From NCBI GenBank assembly GCA_016188115.1, contig JACPIK010000002.1, forward strand, positions 1,252,077-1,316,076: DNA of 64,000 nt, given 5' to 3'. Below the pieces are notes generated by a model that saw only the letters and a list, made by a program, of their open reading frames with translations, was not told where the DNA came from and searched no databases. Positions 25,321 through 31,504 of the stretch are shown here, piece by piece. The stretch is from Candidatus Woesearchaeota archaeon. Lineage in GTDB: Archaea > Nanobdellota > Nanobdellia > Woesearchaeales > GW2011-AR9. Numbering within the stretch: the stretch's first letter is position 1; every line of letters starts with the position of its first letter. The position numbers and the translations under genes were made by a program.

Positions 25321-25348
25321 CTTAGAGTTCATTGCTTAGAGTTCATTG
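25321..25348. repeat. two tandem 14-bp repeats
   Basis: CTTAGAGTTCATTG occurs twice directly in tandem in the intergenic space after uL16. A second pair of 13-bp direct repeats (CAACAAAACATAC at 25407 and 25427) lies 60 bp downstream. No gene is seen in 25269-25460. Confidence 0.7.
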
Positions 25349-25460
25349 TATGCTCAGAACAATTAATTCAGAATAGATCAATAATGCCTCAATATTTCTG
25401 CGTTTTCAACAAAACATACTTCTAAGCAACAAAACATACCTCCCAGAATTCTAATTATGT

Positions 25461-25829
25461 CTAATCTTTTTTTTGGGTATTTTCACCCATTAATTGCTCA
25501 TGTTGCTGCTCTAATTCATAGATTGCTCGTCGTAATTGTGCTTCTCTTAATTGAACTGGGTCTAATGGTTCCCTCTCTTGTTGCGAGGTGATTTCAAAAA
25601 ATTGAGATGCTTTCTGTCGATCAATATATTCTGTATCTTCTTCTTGAGCTTGTTTTGAAAGAATGTGCATGCGATGTCGCAACCCTTCTAATTCTTGCTC
25701 TAATTGCTCCTGCTGTGTTTGTGCTGGTGTGGTAGCAGGAATTGTAATGGGTGTGTTAAGATCAATTTGTTCAGAAAACTTTTCTCCTGTGCTTTTACGA
25801 TGTAGCCATCTATCAAACATCTTCTCCAT
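25461..25829 (-). CDS. coiled-coil protein, uncharacterised
   Basis: 122 residues, rich in Glu and Gln. Residues about 40-70 (QQEQLEQELEGLRHRMHILSKQAQEEDTEY split here in shorter parts) and 90-118 (EAQLRRAIYELEQQHEQL) have heptad-like spacing of hydrophobic residues and would form a coiled coil. The start has a short basic segment (FDRWLHRKSTGEKF). It ends downstream of, and shares the strand with, the Nog1-like gene. Function unknown. Confidence 0.62.
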   Translation of the reverse strand: MEKMFDRWLHRKSTGEKFSEQIDLNTPITIPATTPAQTQQEQLEQELEGLRHRMHILSKQAQEEDTEYIDRQKASQFFEITSQQEREPLDPVQLREAQLRRAIYELEQQHEQLMGENTQKKD

Positions 25830-25882
25830 CTCCTCTCTTTTTCTCTAGTGACGTAATCTTATTCTCTTTTTAGGATTCTCTT

Positions 25883-26926
25883 CTATACATATCTTCGTTT
25901 CCGCTTTCGTGGATTCACTTGTTCTTCTTCATCGCCATTTTCCTCAAGTGTATCTTTTTTAAGAGATTGTTGCTCTGCATAATATTTCTCCGCAAGATTC
26001 ATTATTTTTTCTTTGATTTCCTCAAGAGGTTGATGTTGGTGTTCAAATGTTGCCAATTCCTCTTGGGAAAGGAGATCTTTTTTACTTACATAGACAAAAA
26101 CAGGTTTACGCATTCGCAAGCTCTTAAACAACTTCTCTTGATTTTCTCGTGGGTAGCCGCAAAACTCACTAATATCAAAAACATAAATAATCGCCTGTGC
26201 CACTTCTTCAAGAACCAGCTGAGCTTGCAGTTCAATTTTGTTCATATGCTCCTGCCGAGCTAATGTTCCTGGCACATCTAACAATTGCACTGTAATTCCA
26301 TCTTTAGTATAATACCCAACATTAATTGTTTTTGTTGTAAATGCATATGCTGCAGTTTCCGCTTTAGTTCCCGTAATCGTATTAAGTAATGTGCTTTTTC
26401 CTACATTGGGAAATCCGTAAATAACAACACTAAACATTTCTTGAATATCGGGGTAGGAACGAAATGTTCTGCGTGCTTCATCTAAAAATAATAAGGGGGG
26501 TTCAGACCGTTTAATTACAGATGCAATTCGTCCATATGTTTCTAAAGAAATAGCCTTCATATCCTCTCGTAGAGTTGCTTTATGAATTCGTTTAATTGCT
26601 TCTTTATGGATTTTTTGCAGGATTCGTGTTGTATCTGCCAATGCTTTAAGTGCTTTTTTGTATCCTTCAACATCAATCGTTAATTCCATTAGCTTGCGAT
26701 AAAATTCCGGAAGCGCAAACTCCAATGGGAAGTCTTTGTTTACTCGTTCATATGCAGGAAGAATACTATCTTTTATAACATCTAATTTAAGAGATTCTTT
26801 AATTCGAATTTTATCAATCCATGTACCATGGAGATCTTTTTGTATCCCCCTCATACGTGCTTTACGAAATGCGTTGTGAAGAAGTTCCTTTACTTTGGGC
26901 ACTTCACTAATCTTTTGAAAGTTCAT
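25883..26926 (-). CDS. Nog1-like GTPase
   Basis: 347 residues. A helical N-terminal half (about 1-155) typical of Nog1, then a Ras-like G domain: G1 GFPNVGKST near 169-177, G2 in FTTKTINVGYY, G3 LLDVPGTLARQEHMN, G4 SKKD. Nog1 (OBG/HflX branch) acts in large-subunit ribosome assembly in eukaryotes; archaeal copies are assumed to act likewise. The C-terminal 40 residues are acid/basic and disordered (KDTLEENGDEEE, NPRKRKRRYV). An AATATAACG box is 25 nt before the ATG. Confidence 0.88.
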   Translation of the reverse strand: MNFQKISEVPKVKELLHNAFRKARMRGIQKDLHGTWIDKIRIKESLKLDVIKDSILPAYERVNKDFPLEFALPEFYRKLMELTIDVEGYKKALKALADTTRILQKIHKEAIKRIHKATLREDMKAISLETYGRIASVIKRSEPPLLFLDEARRTFRSYPDIQEMFSVVIYGFPNVGKSTLLNTITGTKAETAAYAFTTKTINVGYYTKDGITVQLLDVPGTLARQEHMNKIELQAQLVLEEVAQAIIYVFDISEFCGYPRENQEKLFKSLRMRKPVFVYVSKKDLLSQEELATFEHQHQPLEEIKEKIMNLAEKYYAEQQSLKKDTLEENGDEEEQVNPRKRKRRYV

Positions 26927-27114
26927 AAAGAGCAGAAAGCAAGGTCGTTATATTAAGGTTTAGGTCGAAAATATCTATTGCAGAATTCTGTAGAAACTCA
27001 CTAAAATTTATATTCCCTGGTTAGTTAACAAACTAATTAACAAATCTTGATCTCAAATTAATATCAAAAGTATTTATCTTTACGATCGCATCTACTTGCT
27101 ATCTATTTACTTAC

Positions 27115-28305
27115 CTACTTTCTCTCAATTTTAATCTCTTTTTCAACCCAGTTACTTCGAGTTTGGTAACCAATAACTTGATTACGTCCTGGATTGTCTA
27201 ATGCATCAGCTCTTCCATTAATCAAAGGTAAAAGTCCATGTTTCGCTACGAGTTCGGATTGATCTGCTTGCCCATACAACTCATTTAGATCTAAATTTCC
27301 TCCTTCATCAACACTATATCCCACACTAATTGTAAACGAAATTGTTCTTCCTTGATATTGACATGGTCTAGAACTCATTTCTGTGCGTACTCGTTCACCT
27401 AATCGTTGTGCTTCATCTACTGAGCTAACTGCAGTAAGGATTCCAAACTCGTCTCCTCCAAAGCGTATGATCTGTGCTGGCTGCCGTACAGTTGCCACTA
27501 ATCTTCGCGCCATCTCTTTGATAACTGCGTCTCCTCCTAAGTGTGTGTAGGTTTCATTAATTAATTTAAAATGGTCAGAATCAAGCATATATAATGCCAC
27601 ATATTTTCCTTCATCTATTTTTGTTCTAAAAATATCGTACGTCTTTTCTAACCCGCGTCTGTTTAAAACATCAGTCATAGGGTCATACCATGATTCTTTT
27701 TGAAGAGATTCATTATCTTGAGCAACTCGTAACGCCTGTGCATATCGTTCTGAAAGTAATCTCAACAAACGTGGTGTATCAAATGTCGGTACTTTAGTTG
27801 TAATATAATCTACTACGTCTCTACGTAAAGTAAGAACACCTTGCGTAACCTCAGAAACATCTCTTAATTGAACATAATAAATTGTTCCTCGACCACCTAA
27901 GACGAATGTAGCTTTGCCTTTAAATGCAGTAATGGTGCCTGCAGGGGTCAAATCTCCTCGCAACCCATCGCGCAGGTCACTTGGTTGTTCAATCTCATTT
28001 CGAGAAGTTATAAGAGCATTTGGTCGTATCCCTCGAGATGGTTCTGCTAAAATCACATCTGTTAATTCTTCTAATTGTCTGGAGGTTGTATCATATCCTG
28101 CGCCAGGAAGGATTAATCGTTCGACTACGGTTGCAAATTCTTCTCCACGGTCTCTTAAAAAATGCGCAAAATTTTCAGCACCATTGATGCCATAGTGTCT
28201 GACTACTTCCTCAAGGTGAACTCTTTGTCGCAAAAAGGCATCCGGAACTGTTTCTATTGGGGTATTATTTCCAGATAATTTTTCAGATTTTTCGGATGGC
28301 GGCAT
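27115..28305 (-). CDS. GGDEF-domain protein (diguanylate cyclase-like)
   Basis: 396 residues. The N-terminal 220 residues are an unknown sensory part without membrane segments. The GGDEF domain covers about 215-370: YMLDSDHFKLINETYTHLGGDAVIKEMA and RFGGDEFGIL. Asp in DSDHFK and GGDEF (about 281-285) are the metal and catalytic residues, so it could make c-di-GMP. The RxxD inhibitory site five residues before GGDEF is RQPA, so product inhibition is probably lost. GGDEF proteins are rare in archaea. A TATA box at 28327-28335 suggests a leaderless mRNA. Confidence 0.9.
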   Translation of the reverse strand: MPPSEKSEKLSGNNTPIETVPDAFLRQRVHLEEVVRHYGINGAENFAHFLRDRGEEFATVVERLILPGAGYDTTSRQLEELTDVILAEPSRGIRPNALITSRNEIEQPSDLRDGLRGDLTPAGTITAFKGKATFVLGGRGTIYYVQLRDVSEVTQGVLTLRRDVVDYITTKVPTFDTPRLLRLLSERYAQALRVAQDNESLQKESWYDPMTDVLNRRGLEKTYDIFRTKIDEGKYVALYMLDSDHFKLINETYTHLGGDAVIKEMARRLVATVRQPAQIIRFGGDEFGILTAVSSVDEAQRLGERVRTEMSSRPCQYQGRTISFTISVGYSVDEGGNLDLNELYGQADQSELVAKHGLLPLINGRADALDNPGRNQVIGYQTRSNWVEKEIKIERK

Positions 28306-28326
28306 ACCTCTTATTTACCCTCATTT

Positions 28327-28335
28327 TTTATAAAT
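28327..28335 (-). promoter_or_regulatory. TATA box of the GGDEF gene
   Basis: ATTTATAAA on the coding strand, centred 26 nt before the start codon at 28305. Confidence 0.55.
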
Positions 28336-28402
28336 GTTGTGTTAAATTAGTCTCTAAAAAGTAGTAAATAAATCTAAAAAACAATTCTGCTTTTTTTAAG
28401 TA

Positions 28403-28480
28403 ATGTTCTTTTCACTGCTCTTAGCTCTTTTATTAGGCATCAGTAGCGGTATCATTACCGGATTATTCCTGCATGTTTAG
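28403..28480 (+). pseudogene. 5' stub of the TctA-family transporter gene interrupted by the element
   Basis: ATG at 28403 opens a reading frame of 25 codons: MFFSLLLALLLGISSGIITG, then LFLHV and a stop at 28480. The first 20 residues are very close to the start of the intact TctA-family protein at 49692 (FLGIIAALVLGVNSGIITG). An AT box near 28363-28373 is placed as its promoter. I read it as the former 5' end of that gene, cut off by insertion of the element at the 16-bp core. Confidence 0.75.
28447..28462. repeat. attachment core attL (16-bp direct repeat, left copy)
   Basis: CGGTATCATTACCGGA, identical to 49739-49754. It is an inverted repeat: CCGGT and ACCGG arms flank ATCATT, the layout of a tyrosine recombinase core site. 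Confidence 0.8.
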
Positions 28481-28505
28481 CCTCTATTTTCTGCCATTTT
28501 TAGCG

Positions 28506-28528
28506 TTACCGTTTGAATGCCGTACAAA
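28506..28528 (+). repeat. 23-bp repeat, copy 1 (possible recombinase arm site or operator)
   Basis: TTACCGT, five variable bases, TGCCGTACAAA. The second copy at 29836-29858 is identical outside the five variable bases. The pair brackets the recombinase operon. Confidence 0.6.
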
Positions 28529-28551
28529 GTACATAAGCGAGGTGACGAACG

Positions 28552-29019
28552 ATGGTGTATGGGACACGTACAATGTTAAACAGAAGAATAAGGCAAGGTG
28601 GCAAGAAGATGAGCATCTTCTATAAAGTTAATGAGGTCAGAGAGCACATCAAGCAGGAGATTCCGGAACTTTCTGGTGATAGGCTGATACATATGTTGGC
28701 ACATTGCAGGCGTCACTGGGAAGGCAATCTTCATTATGGTCGCCGAGCTGTAAAAGAAAATGCGCTAAAAGTGAGGGAACTCACAAAGACTGAACATATT
28801 CTCTACGATTTATTACTTCGTTTAAAGCTTAACCCTTCAACAGCCTATAGATGGTTTCTTGCTACACGAGTCCCTGATGATATTAAAGAGAAATTACGCA
28901 ATAATCAAATCAGTCAGAAGAAAGCGTTAGAAATATCAGCAAATAGGAAGCGAGTCAAAGAAAGTAACATTGGACTTCTGATGATGGAAGAGATACGAAC
29001 GATAATGGGAGGTCTCTAA
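28552..29019 (+). CDS. HTH protein partner of the recombinase
   Basis: 155 residues from the ATG at 28552; a second ATG at 28609 (MSIFYKVNEV) is a likely real start after AGGTGGCAAGAAG. The C-terminal half has LNPSTAYRWFLATRVPDDIKEK and QISQKKALEISANRK, resembling the ParB/KorB-type helix-turn-helix. It ends one base before the recombinase gene, so they form an operon. A regulator or directionality factor is plausible. The exact family is uncertain. Confidence 0.68.
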   Translation: MVYGTRTMLNRRIRQGGKKMSIFYKVNEVREHIKQEIPELSGDRLIHMLAHCRRHWEGNLHYGRRAVKENALKVRELTKTEHILYDLLLRLKLNPSTAYRWFLATRVPDDIKEKLRNNQISQKKALEISANRKRVKESNIGLLMMEEIRTIMGGL

Positions 29020-29020
29020 A

Positions 29021-29821
29021 ATGGGAAACAAAAATAGGTTGCCAAGTGCGCTTAATGTAAAACAATTACAAAAGCTCTTTGAACATATTGAAAGACCTAA
29101 AATTGCCATCGCAGCGTTTGTAACTTTTTTCTGTGGTCTTCGTATCAGCGAAATTTGTAAACTTAAAGTGGAGGATGTTGATCTTGAAAATAGGAGAATT
29201 AAGATTGTTGATGCTAAATGGCGAGGTCGGTCTGAGGATGGGTATGGTAAAGATCGTTTTGTTCCCATTCCGAGAAGAGCAATTAGTCCCATGCAAAAAT
29301 GGCTTGAAATTATCGATGGAGGTAAATGGTTTCTTCCCTCTATGACTTCACCTGATAACCCGATGCGAACAAAGAGCCTGTATGAGCAGTTTCGTGAGGG
29401 TTTGCAACGATCAGGGTTATTAGTCCCATTATATCATTTTCAAGAGAAGAAAGGCCCTCATAATGGTAAAGAGAAAATTAAGTTCAAATATTATTTTCAC
29501 ACTCTACGACATAGCTATGCCACGTACTTACATGAGAAAGGGGTAGACATTTACACTATTAGCAACTTACTTGGACATAATCAGGTTACAACCACTCAAA
29601 TCTACGCAAAGATAAGTAAAACACAGCAGGCTAAAGCAGTAGAAGAAGCGTTTTCGGGGCCACTGATGGAATTTAGACCAAACTTTCAACAAACGATTGC
29701 GCAACCTGTTCAAAATAATAATCTTGAAATGGAACGCATGAAACTAGACCTTGAACGAACTAAGTTGGAAATAGAGAAGATGAAACTGCTACGCCAACAA
29801 ATTCTTATTCAAACTGATTAA
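29021..29821 (+). CDS. tyrosine recombinase (integrase) lacking the N-terminal core-binding domain
   Basis: 266 residues. The catalytic domain is nearly the whole protein. Active-site set: Arg in CGLRISEICKLK, Lys in the YGKDRFVPIP turn, HTLRHSYATYL (His and Arg), LLGHNQVTTTQIYAKIS (His and nucleophile Tyr). Ordinary XerC/D-like proteins have about 100 more residues before this. The C-terminus has a basic coiled coil (LERTKLEIEKMKLL). It would act at the CGGTATCATTACCGGA core. The preceding HTH gene could supply the missing DNA-binding domain (inference). Confidence 0.9.
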   Translation: MGNKNRLPSALNVKQLQKLFEHIERPKIAIAAFVTFFCGLRISEICKLKVEDVDLENRRIKIVDAKWRGRSEDGYGKDRFVPIPRRAISPMQKWLEIIDGGKWFLPSMTSPDNPMRTKSLYEQFREGLQRSGLLVPLYHFQEKKGPHNGKEKIKFKYYFHTLRHSYATYLHEKGVDIYTISNLLGHNQVTTTQIYAKISKTQQAKAVEEAFSGPLMEFRPNFQQTIAQPVQNNNLEMERMKLDLERTKLEIEKMKLLRQQILIQTD

Positions 29822-29835
29822 TTTTTTCTTTCTTT

Positions 29836-29858
29836 TTACCGTAGCTTTGCCGTACAAA
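29836..29858 (+). repeat. 23-bp repeat, copy 2
   Basis: Second copy of TTACCGTxxxxxTGCCGTACAAA, just after the recombinase stop and before the transfer operon. A shorter TTACCGTG occurs at 29904. TTACCGTT-like sequences in inverted orientation occur near the right end (49529-49536, 49610-49616). Confidence 0.6.
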
Positions 29859-29908
29859 CCTAATAAACATTTCTCGAGAGTAATAATCCATTAACTGGGG
29901 GTGTTACC

Positions 29909-30049
29909 GTGAAATGCGAAATATGTTACGAGGAAATACAGACACAACTGTGTGAAACGTGCCGAAGATTTCTTGCAAAGAAGTACAAAGGGAGTGATCC
30001 AGAGAAAGTACTTGAGAATTATAAAAAACTACGGGGGGATGAACCATGA
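29909..30049 (+). CDS. 46-residue zinc-ribbon protein
   Basis: A GTG start at 29909 after GGGGGTG reads KCEICYEEIQTQLCETCRRF and ends with TGA at 30049, 46 residues. Two CxxC pairs (residues 3/6 and 15/18) make a minimal zinc ribbon, followed by a basic helix. Its stop overlaps the ATG at 30046 (ATGA), which makes it the first gene of the transfer-like operon. Function unknown; a regulatory or membrane-assembly role is possible. Confidence 0.68.
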   Translation: MKCEICYEEIQTQLCETCRRFLAKKYKGSDPEKVLENYKKLRGDEP

Positions 30050-30294
30050 GCATACTATTGATATTTGGTTTGTTAGTTTGCGTGTTGCTTGGTCTTGTGG
30101 TAATGGTGTGGTATGCTTCTAAACCAAAATCAAGAAACCATAGAAGATTAGCACCAATTGAGATTAAGTCTTTTTTAGATGCACGCATGGAAGTTAGAGA
30201 ACTAAAAGAACAGCGTGATCAACTGGTGCAAAAACAGCAAGAAGCTAACGAGAAAATAATTTCGTTGCTTGAGAGTTTGAAGGTGGTGCAATGA
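30046..30294 (+). CDS. small membrane protein with a coiled coil
   Basis: 82 residues: one N-terminal membrane segment (about 3-24, MSILLIFGLLVCVLLGLVVM), then a basic part and a helical tail (LDARMEVRELKEQRDQLVQK) with heptad spacing. Overlaps both neighbours by four bases. Its position before the pilin-like gene suggests a structural part of the transfer apparatus, but no family is recognised. Confidence 0.66.
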   Translation: MSILLIFGLLVCVLLGLVVMVWYASKPKSRNHRRLAPIEIKSFLDARMEVRELKEQRDQLVQKQQEANEKIISLLESLKVVQ

Positions 30295-30605
30295 AATGGG
30301 TGATCCTCCTGTTATTGTTGCTTCCTATGGCACTTGCAGCTGTTGATTTTGATCAAGGTCTTGATCCACAAGATCAAGCAATGGCGGATCAGATTCTCGC
30401 ACCCGTTATGAAAATCTATAATCTCATCAAGTATGCCGCCTCAACAATTGGGGTTCTCATGCTCGTCTTTGCAGCGATTACATTTATGACCGCAGGCGGA
30501 GAACAAATCAAACGTGAGAGAGCAAAGCTCATGGGGGCAGGTGTGATTATCGGTCTGATCTTGATTTGGGTGGCACCAATGATAGTGAGGTTCTTTTTCT
30601 CATGA
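30291..30605 (+). CDS. VirB2/TrbC-like pilin
   Basis: 104 residues with the VirB2/TrbC layout: a signal peptide (MKWVILLLLLLPMALAA), a short hydrophilic stretch, and two membrane segments near 48-66 and 80-100 separated by a charged turn (GGEQIKRERAKLM). In type IV secretion VirB2 polymerises into the pilus. Its ATG and its stop each overlap the neighbour by four bases. The assignment rests on topology and on the following genes. Confidence 0.75.
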   Translation: MKWVILLLLLLPMALAAVDFDQGLDPQDQAMADQILAPVMKIYNLIKYAASTIGVLMLVFAAITFMTAGGEQIKRERAKLMGAGVIIGLILIWVAPMIVRFFFS

Positions 30606-31504
30606 AAGCATTTATTTTCTTTTTTATTGTTTTGTTGATCATACCTGTTGTTTTGGCTAATCATAATGATGATGACGATAACTGGTGTCTGTTAAATCTA
30701 GGAGATTGTTTGCCTGATATTTTGTATGATCTGATTTTAGGAATGGTTAATGCACCGCTCTTACCTACACTTCTAGTTGTGAAGAAGTTATTAACAATGC
30801 AGGTTGATTTAGAGATTCTCAAGCAGTTATGGAATATAGTACGATATGCTCTTAGTTTTTTCTATCTGTTCTTCTTTGTCTATGCTGGGGGGATTCTCGT
30901 CTTTAGCAATGGAAGTCCCTTAAAGCGAGCTCATGCAAAAGAAGTTTTACAAAATGCTATTCTCTTACTCGTCCTTGTCCAAGGATCATTCTATATCTAT
31001 CAGCTGGCTCTCAACACCAGTAGCTCGCTAGCATTGTTTTTTGCGGACAAGATTGATCCTCGGGCATTTCTAATTACGATTGATAATGTTCCCAATGTTG
31101 CTCTTGAGCTTGTCTATTCAGTGTTGTATTTGATCGTGTTGAGTTTCACTTCCATCTTTTTAGTGATAAGGCTTCTCATTGCAATCTTTGGAGTGGTGTT
31201 ATTTCCCCTAGCACTCTTTTGTTATTTTTTCCCACCATTGCGATCATACGGACGATTTCTGCTTAAAGTTCTCGCTATCTTCGTGTTCATTACTTTGTTT
31301 GATGTATTTTTCTTATATGGAGTTTCGCTGCTCTTTACGGTAGGTTATTTCCTTGTGATTAAGATGCTCTTTATGATGAGCGCATTTTTGGTTGTCAATT
31401 ATACGTTGTACTATGCAGTTAAAGTAGCGTTGCATGGCGTTGGAGCAGACTCGATTAAAGATGATCTCAATCAAGCAGTAAAATATATTGCTCTCCTCAT
31501 TTAA
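30602..31504 (+). CDS. VirB6/TrbL-like polytopic membrane protein
   Basis: 300 residues from the ATG at 30602; an upstream frame from 30566 overlaps the pilin and is unlikely. N-terminal signal-like segment, an Asp-rich loop (HNDDDDNWCLLN), then at least six hydrophobic segments, the pattern of VirB6/TrbL inner-membrane channel proteins. Its stop overlaps the next start (TAATG). It would be the membrane pore of the compact secretion-like system. Confidence 0.74.
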   Translation: MKAFIFFFIVLLIIPVVLANHNDDDDNWCLLNLGDCLPDILYDLILGMVNAPLLPTLLVVKKLLTMQVDLEILKQLWNIVRYALSFFYLFFFVYAGGILVFSNGSPLKRAHAKEVLQNAILLLVLVQGSFYIYQLALNTSSSLALFFADKIDPRAFLITIDNVPNVALELVYSVLYLIVLSFTSIFLVIRLLIAIFGVVLFPLALFCYFFPPLRSYGRFLLKVLAIFVFITLFDVFFLYGVSLLFTVGYFLVIKMLFMMSAFLVVNYTLYYAVKVALHGVGADSIKDDLNQAVKYIALLI

